Assembly: GCA_027972325.1 (NCBI GenBank)
Contig: JAPMOS010000334.1
Location: 1-27,082, forward strand
DNA length: 27,082 bases
Direction: 5' to 3'
DNA from: Paratrimastix pyriformis
Taxonomy: Eukaryota; Preaxostyla; Paratrimastigidae
Shown here: in pieces, positions 19,171 to 27,082 of the stretch
Position numbering within the stretch: the stretch's first letter is position 1
How the letters are laid out: each line of letters starts with the position of its first letter
Made by a program: the position numbers and the translations under genes
The notes under the pieces: generated by a model
The model's input: only the letters and a program-made list of their open reading frames with translations
What the model was told of the DNA's origin: nothing
The model's database searches: none

Positions 19171-19196
19171 AATAATATCTTGCCTCTTTATATAGA
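19171..19196 (+). promoter_or_regulatory. two-part promoter motif before the ATPase gene
   Basis: AATAATATCT (19171-19180) and TATATAGA (19189-19196), with the ATG at 19201. The best copy of the shared motif. It supports the Met at 19201 as the start rather than an upstream codon. Confidence 0.7.
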
Positions 19197-19200
19197 AACA

Positions 19201-19920
19201 ATGGATGTTATAAATGTGAAAGAATTTTTTGGTGATGATCAGCACAATGAAAAGATCCTGAATCCATTTGCACCACAAGGATTATTTCGGATGTGTATGG
19301 TTGGAGGATCAGGAAGTGGTAAGACCAATGCCCTTGTATCAATGATAGTGCAAGGTCAGATACCATTTGATAAGATCTATATCTACAGTAAACATGTGGA
19401 TGATCCTAACGATGTCTATGTGAAGTTGATAGAATATCTTGAAGACGTTCAAGCCAATGCAAGAGAGCAACTTGAGGAGCCTGAGTTAGAGATGGTGTAT
19501 TATGGAAATAAACTAGAAGATGTGATTCCAGTTGAGGAGTTACCATACGAATCCAGAAAGTTAGTGATATTTGATGATTTCATGAATGAACCCAAACAGA
19601 AACAGGCGATTATGACAGAATACTTTACATCAGGCCGACATAAACAAGCATCGGTGATATATTTAGCACAATACTTCTACAATATTCCGACACAAATCAG
19701 AGCTAATACAGGATATTTCCTGATATTTAAGATGACAAAGAGGGATATTAATTGTTTGAACTTGTTAATTTGTGAACCAAAAGAAAGAATACAAGCATTA
19801 TATAATGTAGCGACGGCCCAAAAATTTAACTTTTTACTGATTGACTTGGTCACCACGTTTGAAAAATTGAAATATCGTCAAAATTTTGATGGCATATTGG
19901 AAACGGACCAAAATTTATAG
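19201..19920 (+). CDS. ATPase: packaging ATPase of the FtsK/HerA (A32-like) type
   Basis: 239 residues from the ATG at 19201, chosen because the promoter motif lies just upstream. Walker A is GGSGSGKT (35-42) and Walker B is LVIFDD (121-126). The following stretch, FTSGRHKQASVIYLAQYFYNIPTQIRAN, has the sensor-like Gln and Arg typical of Polinton, virophage and NCLDV packaging ATPases. It would pump genome DNA into the capsid. The length fits the family and the frame is intact. It opens a run of plus-strand virion genes. Confidence 0.95.
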   Translation: MDVINVKEFFGDDQHNEKILNPFAPQGLFRMCMVGGSGSGKTNALVSMIVQGQIPFDKIYIYSKHVDDPNDVYVKLIEYLEDVQANAREQLEEPELEMVYYGNKLEDVIPVEELPYESRKLVIFDDFMNEPKQKQAIMTEYFTSGRHKQASVIYLAQYFYNIPTQIRANTGYFLIFKMTKRDINCLNLLICEPKERIQALYNVATAQKFNFLLIDLVTTFEKLKYRQNFDGILETDQNL

Positions 19921-19951
19921 TCATGGAACAGAAATTCCGTGAAGACAGAAA

Positions 19952-19976
19952 AATAATATCTTGTGTAAATATATAG
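19952..19976 (+). promoter_or_regulatory. two-part promoter motif before the coiled-coil gene
   Basis: AATAATATCT (19952-19961) and ATATAG (19971-19976), directly followed by an ATG at 19977. Confidence 0.65.
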
Positions 19977-21336
19977 ATGAGTGATTTACGAAAACCAATC
20001 TTTAAAAGTTATCCAAGAAGGAACTGCTTCAGTTGATGAATCAGGCAAAGAATGTCAAACGCCAATCTCAACGTAAAGCAATAAAGCAGCAATTGGATGA
20101 TGTCAAAGAAGATATGAAGGTACAAAGAAAAGAAGAACGAGAAAATAAACGTCAACTTGATAAAGCAAAAACATATTTAAACTTAACTGATAATAACATT
20201 TTCAATCTGGATGCAATAAATTATGACGAGTTAATAAATTTGGCGAAACAAAATCCAGTGATATTTAATGAAATCATCAAGAATAAGCAATTTGAGGCAT
20301 TGGGAAAAGAGATCAAGAAGTATGAAAAAGAATTAGATCGTGATTTTGAAGAAATTGAGAAGCTTGAACAAAATGAGGATTTTGATAATGGGGAATTGGA
20401 CCATATTGATCGTGAAGTAGAGAAACAAGTTGAACGTGAAGTAGAGAAACAAGTGGAACGTGAAGTAGAGAAACAAGTGGAACGTGAAGCTGAAAGAAGA
20501 AGCGGAACCACCAGTGACGCCACCAGTGACGCCAGCAGATTTCCGGAAGGAATTTGCGAAAGCAAAGAATGTGTACGTGGGAGGCAAGCGATTGAATCGA
20601 CCTGAAGCACTTTTACAGAACCAATATCTAACCAAATTTATTAGAGAAGAATTTAAGGGAATGAACAAAGATGAAGTCAGAGCGAAAATTGCACTTTTAG
20701 GCCAACAGGGTTATTTTCCAGAAAGTTTTAGATTGGACGCGAAACATGTATCAGCAGTGAGAAAGGTTCTGAGGGATTAAACAGACGAGAGCGAAGCGAT
20801 TAGCAACAAAGAAGGAAGAGCCAGTAAAACATAAATCTCCAAAAATATCCCATACAGTTCCAGTTCATGTCCTTCGTGATGAGGAAGAATTCGAACAACA
20901 GCGACAAGAACAAGATGAACTCATGAATATGGCTGAAGATGTGATGGCTGGGCGTCGACCTCTACCACCTCCGCCAATAGATTCACCGATAAAAACAGTG
21001 AAGAAAGGCACAGGTGGCGAGATCTTCCGCTTCTCACCAGAATTACAACGTCGCTTACAGGTTCTCATTGGTGAATCCGGAGCAGGAAATACCTCACCTG
21101 AACTTATGAAAGAAGTGAAAGTCATATTAAAGAACTATAAGAAGAAGGGCATGTTACAAGGTCCCAAAGAAGTGCAAGACAGACTGAAAGCGGCCATTAT
21201 AAAATATAAGAAAGGAGATCAATCAAAACAATTGAAAGGACAGATCTATGATTATATCGATTATTTATTGAAACATAAAGTGATCACGAAATGGAAATAC
21301 AATCGGTATGTGAAAGCCTTTAATTTGATTCATTAA
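19977..21336 (+). pseudogene. coiled-coil putative virion protein, interrupted
   Basis: A highly charged helical protein read as about three pieces. The first part (DDVKEDMKVQRKEERENKRQLDK) is coiled coil. It is followed by three or more copies of an 8-residue repeat REVEKQVE (20410-20490) and a short Pro/Thr hinge with a duplicated 12-base unit. A globular part (KAKNVYVGGKRLNRPEALL, FIREEFKGMNKDEVRAKI) and a final basic helical domain (FRFSPELQRRLQVLIGES, IYDYIDYLLKHKVI, to 21336) come next. It may have been one gene or two. I do not recognise a family. Its place between ATPase and penton, behind the shared promoter, suggests a virion or scaffold role. Confidence 0.55.
20410..20490 (+). repeat. 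24-bp coding repeat (REVEKQVE)
   Basis: GAAGTAGAGAAACAAGTGGAACGT-type units repeat about three times with one or two changes, giving an octapeptide repeat in the coiled coil. A 12-base repeat (CCACCAGTGACG) follows at about 20508-20531. Confidence 0.75.
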
Positions 21337-21337
21337 A

Positions 21338-21363
21338 TTAATATCTGATATATAATATATAGA
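21338..21363 (+). promoter_or_regulatory. two-part promoter motif before the penton gene
   Basis: TTAATATCT (21338-21346) and TATATAGA (21356-21363), with the ATG at 21369. Confidence 0.65.
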
Positions 21364-21368
21364 AAACA

Positions 21369-22241
21369 ATGGCAGTCGCAATTCCATTATATATAAATTC
21401 AGAACGTCGAACAAGAGGGTCAAATAGTGATTTCATGATTCAGTATAACATGAATCCGATTACTTTCAATGAGGACAAACGGTATTCAATCAAGCTAGTT
21501 CACGCCACAATATGGAATACAATCAAAAACATCACCCAATCGAAACACAATAATAAGTTTCAAATCAATGATGGTTTTGAATGGTTTACTTTCACATTTC
21601 CAGATGGATGTTACAACTTGAATGATATGAATGCAGCGTTATATAATCATTTCAGTGAGAGCAATCAGTTAGAAATCGATAATACGACAGGCAATACGGT
21701 GAGCCCGATCACATTTTCAGGAGTGGAGGCCACAGCGAAATGCACATTAATCTTACGATTAGGATGGGAGGTTTCATTCGCAGATACGGATGAAGTGAAT
21801 AATTTGGCAGGTGTGTTGGGTTTTGAGAAGCATGTATATAGTGCCAAAATTGAATCAACCAAACTATTTATTTCGATAGATGCTCCGAATAAGATTGATA
21901 TTACGAATTATGATGACATTTTAATACATTGTTCACTAGTTGGGTATTCATATTATAACGGTCAGGATTCAGATATATTACATGCATTCCAGTTCGATGT
22001 GCCACCCAATTCACAATGTAATGTGGAACCAAAGAATCCAATAGCATGCACATTGAATACGACCAGAATTAGTGAGATATCAGTCAGGATCACAGATCAA
22101 AATAATAATGTCATTAACGATTTTGACGATCCAATTATAATGCTTTTCCAGATAGAAGAGGTCAATGAGGGGACAAACATATTGGCCAATTTAAAACAGA
22201 TCATACAGGAAGCAGTATCAGAGGCATTAAAGAAGGCATAG
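21369..22241 (+). CDS. mCP: minor capsid (penton) protein, single jelly roll
   Basis: 290 residues, apparently whole, with ATG 5 bases after the promoter box. It begins with IPLYINSERRTRGSNSDFMI and has FPDGCYNLNDMNAALYNHF, VLGFEKHVYSA, and a late block HAFQFDVPPNSQCNVEP, TTRISEISVRITDQNNNVIN, PIIMLFQIEEV. This beta-rich pattern, length and gene position (between ATPase and major capsid) match the penton protein of Polintons and Polinton-like viruses, which plugs the capsid fivefold vertices. A short helix ends the protein. I am confident in the family from pattern and context, less so at residue level. Confidence 0.85.
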   Translation: MAVAIPLYINSERRTRGSNSDFMIQYNMNPITFNEDKRYSIKLVHATIWNTIKNITQSKHNNKFQINDGFEWFTFTFPDGCYNLNDMNAALYNHFSESNQLEIDNTTGNTVSPITFSGVEATAKCTLILRLGWEVSFADTDEVNNLAGVLGFEKHVYSAKIESTKLFISIDAPNKIDITNYDDILIHCSLVGYSYYNGQDSDILHAFQFDVPPNSQCNVEPKNPIACTLNTTRISEISVRITDQNNNVINDFDDPIIMLFQIEEVNEGTNILANLKQIIQEAVSEALKKA

Positions 22242-22266
22242 AAATCGGAAATCATTAGGAAAATAT

Positions 22267-22286
22267 TTTAATATCTAATTATATAG
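22267..22286 (+). promoter_or_regulatory. two-part promoter motif
   Basis: TTTAATATCT (22267-22276) and TATATAG (22280-22286), with the ATG at 22298. The spacing is tighter than in the other copies. Confidence 0.55.
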
Positions 22287-22297
22287 TATATTAGAAT

Positions 22298-22659
22298 ATG
22301 AGTGATACTTCTGAAGATGATAATATATCTACCACACCACCAGTTGCAGTGGATTCTGATGAGTCCATTGATATTGATCAAATGGCGACTGAAATACTCA
22401 AGGCAAAGAAGAATGCCAAAGACGAGACAGACGTAAAGTGATCAGACAAACAAAACCAAAACCGCCACCTGCGATACCACAAGATGATAATGTTGATGAA
22501 TTATGTGATCAAATTGACGACTTAGAGAAGAAAATTATAGCAGATCCGAATGACATAGGAAGCAGACAGAAATATAAGAGTATTGCCAGATATATGTTAT
22601 CACAACATTATATCCAAGAGCCGATCTATGAAAAGATGATACAAATAGCAAAAGTATAA
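22298..22659 (+). pseudogene. small acidic protein, not recognised
   Basis: The ATG at 22298 follows a promoter motif. The first part is acidic and Ser/Thr-rich (MSDTSEDDNISTTPP, SDESIDIDQMATEIL). A second part in another frame has KPKPPPAIPQDDNVDEL and a helical end (RYMLSQHYIQEPIYEKMIQIA). It reads as two overlapping pieces, so it is either two small genes or one interrupted gene. No domain is recognised. Its position among virion genes suggests a minor virion or assembly factor. Confidence 0.5.
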
Positions 22660-22660
22660 A

Positions 22661-22685
22661 ATAATATCTCCCGTAGTAATATAGA
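22661..22685 (+). promoter_or_regulatory. two-part promoter motif
   Basis: ATAATATCT (22661-22669) and TAATATAGA (22677-22685), with the ATG at 22692. It begins immediately after the stop of the previous reading. Confidence 0.6.
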
Positions 22686-22691
22686 TACAAA

Positions 22692-23363
22692 ATGTTTAGA
22701 AGTCGCCAAGGAACATACTATAAACCATTAACATACACTGAACTCATGAGAAGTTCGCAATTCATGAGACATCAGGTGCCGTTATATGTATACATCATTA
22801 ATGAAAGGGAAAATCAGAGGAACAGATCAAGATATACATCCGTGGAGATGGTATTATGGATTATCTAAAAGTTTTGGAATTGGTTTGCACCGAGATCAGG
22901 CAAAATAATAGAGAGTGCCAAAGAATTATTACCTGGAGCGATAGACCTTGGAAAGAAAGCCTATGATGCATATAAGACGAAGGATGGGGAAAAGAAAGAA
23001 ATATTACCAGCCCAGACAGTGGAATTCACATCGAAAACCTTACAAGAAGTTGGAAAGTTGATTCGTCATGATAGAGATATTCGTAAACAACAGAAGGAAC
23101 TTGAAAACATTCGTCGTCAAGAGATAGCGAAAGAACAGATGGATGTATCAAGAGAAAAAGACAGCTGAGAAACTTGATAACATGGAACGAGTTAGAGATG
23201 CTATCACAAACAAGAAGTTGAAAGAGAATCAGATGGTAAGGCATCATTGAAGGTTGGGACAGGATCAGGTATAGCACGAATGATAAGACAAAGATATAAC
23301 CGGAAACGGAAGGCGGGAGGTGGATTTAGGAATTTTAAGAACAAAATATTTAGTTGGGTGTAG
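22692..23363 (+). pseudogene. putative virion protein with amphipathic and basic segments, pVI-like
   Basis: The ATG at 22692 lies behind a promoter motif, and the stop is at 23361-23363. The gene is read in several pieces. Recognisable parts: FRSRQGTYYKPLTYTELM, an amphipathic segment with NWFAPRSGKIIESAKELLPG, a charged coiled coil (KLIRHDREIR-like, QQKELENIRRQEIAKEQ), and a basic Arg/Lys/Gly-rich tail ending in KIFSWV. Adenovirus pVI and Polinton equivalents have an amphipathic helix that disrupts membranes and sit beside the capsid gene. The resemblance here is in layout only. The many breaks make the family call uncertain. Confidence 0.4.
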
Positions 23364-23396
23364 AATTAATTATTTTGTCCGGCATATATATATAGA
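23364..23396 (+). promoter_or_regulatory. promoter motif before the major capsid gene (variant)
   Basis: An A+T block AATTAATTATTTT (23364-23376) in place of TAATATCT, then TATATATATAGA ending at 23396. The ATG is at 23400. Confidence 0.5.
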
Positions 23397-23399
23397 ATA

Positions 23400-24809
23400 A
23401 TGGAAACAAAAGTCATAAATGATCTTATTACACCAGAGCCTTTAGATTATGGTTACATAATGTCTCGTGAAGTGAAATCAGATAATAGCACAATTCGAAA
23501 CACTGTTCTTGAGATTTCATGCAATGGTGATAATGAACGACAACGATTACGAGATGGTTCATCCACGGCCGCTGAATACAAATATACTCCATCAGATGAT
23601 GGGTCACGGCCTGATTGGGGTTCGTTAGAATGTGGCTTGGCCCTCGAGATATCAGCTACTGCGAACTTTAATTCGGAACATATAAATTTTACTAATGGAG
23701 GTCCAATCCGTATCTTTGACAAACTGATTCTTGGTATTAATGGACTGGAGACGACAATCGATAAATATGGTCTTGGTGCTTCGATGTTAAACACATTATC
23801 TACTTCAAAAGAAGTCTTAGTTGACGGACAAGGGATGACTGGGTTCTATCCCGTTGCAACTACTGCAGGTGCATTCGGCGCAAATGCTGATTACAACGCT
23901 CTTGAGCGATTCAAAGTGTTTATGATGAACAATGATACTGTTGATGGTAATCCTGCTGAATCTCATAATCATACAGTATATGTCAGATTTCCCTTACCAG
24001 TCCCTCAACTGAATTCAACTGATGTATATCGCCAAAATACTGAGGTGACATTCAAATTCTTCAGAGCGAAAACACATGAATTATTTACTACATCAGCTGC
24101 CTTTACTGCGGATGAGATCCCAACAGTGAATGTTGCTGATATGAAATTATATGTGAAACTCATTACACCAAACCCAGAACTAGGAATGATCCTCGACCAG
24201 CAATACCTAAAATCGAATGTATACCAATATGAACGATTTAACTGCAATACTGTGACAGTGGCCATACCAACAGGTAATTTCACATATCCGATATATGATG
24301 GTGCCAGCCGTCCAGCAAAAATATTCATTGGATTCCAGAAACCCACGGTGAATGATGTACTGGCGAACACAACCGCTCACCCTGATCCCTCATTATTTGA
24401 GCCATCCAAGATCACAAAGATATATTTAGAAGTAAATGGTTCAAAGAATATTCCATATCTCAACCAGCGCGAACTTGGATTCCGGGCAGAATTTTGGTCA
24501 GGCATATACTGATCTCATGCGATGCACTAAGTTCTATGACAATAAGTCTGTATCGTCAATCGTATCTCGATCTCTGTTCAAAACGGCTATACAATTTTCG
24601 CATTTGACCTTCATGAGAATATTAAAGATTTACCAGAACTCAATGTCACTAAAACCGCAATCAAATTAAAAGTTACAAGAGCAGGTGTAAATAATGTTGA
24701 TCGTGATGGTGTGGTTGCCGATCTGACATTAAATATGGTCTTCTTAATTGTTTGGGAATGTGCAGCCGTTGCCACTGGTGCGACTCGTATATATGAGAGT
24801 CTTTGGTAA
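23400..24809 (+). pseudogene. MCP: major capsid protein, double jelly roll
   Basis: Spans about 1.4 kb (near 470 codons), a usual size for this family. The first 370 residues are one frame: METKVINDLITPEPLDYGY, FTNGGPIRIFDKLILGINGLETTIDKYG, HTVYVRFPLPVPQLN, VADMKLYVKLITPNPELGM, FIGFQKPTVND, KITKIYLEVNG. The C-terminal part, with AYTDLMRCTKFYDNKSVSS and WECAAVATGATRIYESLW, lies in other frames, so this copy is interrupted near its end. The family forms the icosahedral shell of Polinton-like viruses, with two jelly rolls per chain. The position before the basic protein and protease fits. Confidence 0.9.
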
Positions 24810-24855
24810 GAATTAAATGATTATATTTATTTTTCTCTTCCAAGAATATATAAGA

Positions 24856-25017
24856 ATGCCACAAAGAAAATCCAAAACAACTCATCGTAAAACAACTCAT
24901 CGCAAATCTCGAGGTGGTGCCGTATCAAAACGTGTGATTGCCTCAATTGTGAAACGTGTGTTACATCCAGGTGGTGGAATGTTCCTTCCTGGGACTATGC
25001 GAACTACAATGCGCTAA
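24856..25017 (+). CDS. small basic, core-like protein
   Basis: 53 residues from the ATG at 24856, which follows TATATAAGA. The first third is a direct repeat (KTTHRKTTHRKSRGG), then SKRVIASIVKRVLHP and GGGMFLPGTMRTTMR. The strongly basic, Gly-rich composition resembles the small DNA-condensing core peptides (mu/pX) of adenoviruses, encoded near the capsid and protease in related elements. An upstream reading to 24817 lacks support because the box precedes 24856. The role is inferred from composition and position. Confidence 0.6.
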   Translation: MPQRKSKTTHRKTTHRKSRGGAVSKRVIASIVKRVLHPGGGMFLPGTMRTTMR

Positions 25018-25041
25018 ATAAATATATGATTGTATTATATA

Positions 25042-25527
25042 ATGAACTATAATCATATATTGAAGATTCATCCTTTACTTGATATTGAAATCACACAGGT
25101 TTTGAGTGCTTATACACCATTTCTTGGATGTTTCTCACGTGACGAACTTAAAAAGATTCCACCACTAAAGAAGGGTGAAAGTATTGTAATCAATATGAAC
25201 AAATCAAATGAAAGAGGATCACATTGGGTATGTGCATTTAATGGTGATGAATACTGTGAATACTTTGATAGCTTCGGATTACTTCCTCCACCTGAAGTAA
25301 GAGATTATTTATACCGTTCAGGTAAGACATGTATCTATTCCACATTTCAAATCCAAAATATCTTTTCTGTCACTTGTGGATACTTCTGTATGGTTTACAT
25401 CCTATCTCGTGCTCGTGATCGGGCACCTATTGATGTCATTATGATGTTCAATGTGAGTGCAGAACCAAGAGAACAGAAGATGAATGATCATAAATGTATT
25501 ACTGCCCTGAAAAAATTGTTACGATGA
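25042..25527 (+). CDS. PRO: adenain-like cysteine protease (maturation protease)
   Basis: 161 residues from the ATG at 25042, after TATTATATA. The catalytic set is visible: His in GSHWVCAF, Asp in YCEYFDSFG, Gln in FQIQN and Cys in VTCGYFCMVYIL. This order (His, Asp/Glu, Gln, Cys) defines the C5 adenovirus protease and its ULP1-like relatives. In Polintons the enzyme cleaves capsid precursors during maturation. The length is close to the family norm and the frame is intact. It lies after the major capsid and core-like genes and converges with the two minus-strand genes beyond. Confidence 0.93.
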   Translation: MNYNHILKIHPLLDIEITQVLSAYTPFLGCFSRDELKKIPPLKKGESIVINMNKSNERGSHWVCAFNGDEYCEYFDSFGLLPPPEVRDYLYRSGKTCIYSTFQIQNIFSVTCGYFCMVYILSRARDRAPIDVIMMFNVSAEPREQKMNDHKCITALKKLLR

Positions 25528-25555
25528 GATATTTAATTAACAATAAATCAAATAT

Positions 25556-25768
25556 CTAATCAATTAGATTAATAGAGTGTGGCCTCAACTCAATACTTCC
25601 AAACGAATCATTTATATACACAATCTTAATCGGGTTACATGATTTCTCGTATTTCTTCTGACATATCGATGCTTCGAAGTATTCATTACCATGTTCATGT
25701 ATAATACCATTTAATGCGTCTATGATGGTGCGATCGATGACGACTACATTGTCTTGGTCCGTTTGCAT
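25556..25768 (-). CDS. small 70-residue protein, homologue of 3576-3746
   Basis: Minus strand, ATG at 25768, preceded at 5 bases by TATATAGA (25774-25781). The peptide has VVVIDRTIIDALNGII, HEHGNEYFEASI, CQKKYEK and IKIVYINDSFGSIELRP. The gene at 3576-3746 aligns without large gaps (IDR, HG-EYF, KK, IVY-N). The extra C-terminal 14 residues are not in the other copy. Predicted alpha-beta, no known domain. It lies 44 bases downstream of the polymerase stop on the same strand but has its own box. Confidence 0.7.
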   Translation of the reverse strand: MQTDQDNVVVIDRTIIDALNGIIHEHGNEYFEASICQKKYEKSCNPIKIVYINDSFGSIELRPHSINLID

Positions 25769-25773
25769 TGATT

Positions 25774-25781
25774 TCTATATA
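25774..25781 (-). promoter_or_regulatory. TATATAGA box before the small minus-strand gene
   Basis: TATATAGA on the minus strand, 5 bases before the ATG at 25768. It shows the box works on both strands in the same relation to the start codon. Confidence 0.5.
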
Positions 25782-25812
25782 GTATTATAACATTTTCTTT
25801 TTAAATACTTTT

Positions 25813-27082
25813 TTAATTGAAATCGAATAAGGTGACATTATGGATTTCAGCAGATTTGACTCCTTCAAATTTCAAGTCACCGATCTGATTTCCAATTTCT
25901 TCATAATTGCCTTCTTCAGTTATGGCAAATCCATCTGTATGTAACCAGACAACTGATGATAAATTGGTCTTTTGTAAGATCTGTAACATCTTATGGCGTC
26001 CGTAATGTAATAGGAATGGCATGATACGAGCATAGTCAGTCGTAAAAGAACGGTTAATCTTATGGAATCGGACATAATGGCTATCATGAATAGGCTTAAT
26101 ATATTCAATATACGACGCATCATCTAAATGGGTTTCGTTTTCTTTATCAAGAACCATATTATATGAATTATGTTGCGATAAGGCACCCCATAAACTATTT
26201 AAGATTTGTTTCGCTAAATGATTGCCACCGACTTTAAACGGATAGAGGTAATCAACAAATTCTTTGAACATTTTGGATCCTTGAAAGACTTTATCACGGG
26301 AATAATATAAAAAGTTGGGTTGACCATCTTCTATGATTGTTGTCTTTAATCCCAGTTTACGGGCATCAAGGATATCAATCAAACAATAATAGTTCTCTGA
26401 ATTGAACTTGAATGTGATGGCGTTTGTTGGGTTTCCATTATCTTCAATCTCACAGTGATATATACCAAATTGTAATCGTTCAGTTGAACTATTGAACTGA
26501 TCATTAGTGAGAGTCATGAATTCACCTCTCCGAATCGGAAAGATCGGATTGGGTTTCCTCATAATGGATGGATACATCGAAACAAAGTCATATTTATAAA
26601 CTTGTCCTGTGTATCCACCTTTTACAATACATTAACGCACTATATGATGCACCATTGATGAAACGTGCTTCGTCTTCTTGAATGGTTCCGGACAGATGAG
26701 TTTCGTGAAATGATAAAACAATTTGAGTGCAGTCATAGGAATCGTTTGATTAAATGGATTCACTAATCCTTCTGTCTTTTCCTTAAGTTCCGTAGCCTCA
26801 CGAACAAACCGATCATAATATTCTTTCAGATCTTCATCATTCTCGATATATTTTCCTTAATCATAATATGTGTCTTGTTCATTTCAGATTTAAACTCTGT
26901 CATGGTGAAGTTCTTATATTGTTCTCCATCATACCCCGATATCCATCTTCAATATCTCGGGTAATCATGATTTTACGATCTGAAGAAGAACTACGTGTAT
27001 AATGTTTATTATCAACAAATAATGTATAATGATTATTTGAAAGCACTAAGTGAAGTTCATTCTTTGAATCATATTGTGATTG
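25813..27082 (-). pseudogene. PolB: second DNA polymerase B, palm and C-terminal part, divergent lineage
   Basis: Minus strand, stop at 25813, running off the right edge, interrupted several times in its upstream part. The longest frame (254 residues) begins with motif A (MYPSIM), followed by motif B KQILNSLWGALSQ and motif C WLHTDGF. HTDG replaces the DTDS usual in family B, and NSLWG replaces NSxYG. Just upstream is text like FINGASY before the palm. This differs from the Polinton polymerase at the left edge, which leads into FIEKGIRGG. It therefore belongs to another protein-primed lineage, of the kind seen in some Polinton-like viruses. The subfamily name is not certain. Confidence 0.8.

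Larger units (their letters stand above)
15349..27082. mobile_element. Polinton or Polinton-like virus segment (right), leaving the window
   Basis: A+T-rich segment with the full morphogenesis set of Polintons and Polinton-like viruses: packaging ATPase, single-jelly-roll penton, double-jelly-roll major capsid, adenain-like protease, plus a fibre-like gene and a DNA polymerase. The ATPase, penton and protease look whole. The fibre, coiled-coil, capsid, pVI-like and polymerase genes are interrupted, about ten breaks in all by my reading. Retained long frames suggest a fairly recent fossil. Its left edge is put at the heptamer-rich stretch, and the right edge is outside the window. Confidence 0.88.

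Noticed and set aside
1-27082. A circular or permuted element with one polymerase split across the window edges
   Set aside because: The right-edge polymerase has different flanking text and motifs from what should follow the left-edge part, so they are not halves of one gene.
1-27082. tRNA or rRNA genes
   Set aside because: No cloverleaf with A and B boxes and no rRNA core sequence was recognised by eye. A tRNAscan run would be decisive.

Overview
The window is eukaryotic accessory DNA made almost entirely of mobile and virus-like elements. I see no ordinary host gene, rRNA, tRNA or CRISPR array. Two A+T-rich virus-like segments (about 1-4570 and 15349-27082) flank a G+C-rich block of non-LTR retrotransposons (about 4571-15345). 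The presence of LINEs and a Polinton shows that the host is a eukaryote. I cannot place it more closely from sequence alone.

Left segment (1 to about 4570): part of a Polinton/Maverick. It holds the N-terminal half of a protein-primed family B DNA polymerase (minus strand, running off the left edge), a divergently read retroviral-type integrase, a 56-residue gene on the minus strand that overlaps the integrase stop, and a gene-free tail with a 127-bp tandem repeat.

Middle block: (1) the 5'-truncated 3' end of a LINE on the plus strand that encodes a restriction-like endonuclease domain. (2) A roughly 10-kb LINE on the minus strand, read from right to left: ORF1 with an RRM-like start, an ORF with a ubiquitin-specific protease (USP) domain, then ORF2 with APE endonuclease, reverse transcriptase, RNase H-like and an unusual C-terminal domain, then a 3' UTR with UUCG and GUAA tetraloop hairpins and an (AC)n tail. 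It has many frameshifts and is dead. (3) A 1.4-kb element nested inside the APE domain, bounded by an exact 12-bp target-site duplication. Its 3' hairpin matches that of the host LINE with one compensatory base-pair change.

Right segment (about 15349-27082): the morphogenesis half of a Polinton or Polinton-like virus. It holds a heptamer-rich gene-free end, a long fibre-like gene with an S74 chaperone domain (minus), a packaging ATPase, a coiled-coil protein, a single-jelly-roll penton protein, two small or putative virion proteins, the double-jelly-roll major capsid protein, a small basic protein, an adenain-like protease (all plus), then a small gene and a second DNA polymerase (minus) running off the right edge. 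Five plus-strand genes share a two-part upstream motif (TAATATCT, then TATATAGA next to the ATG), which I read as a late promoter. Several genes are broken and others look whole, so the element is probably fairly young.

The two polymerase pieces belong to different lineages (the right one has HTDG in motif C), so they are not the two halves of one gene. Yet the two segments share a homologous small protein and the TATATAGA box, so they are related or have exchanged parts.
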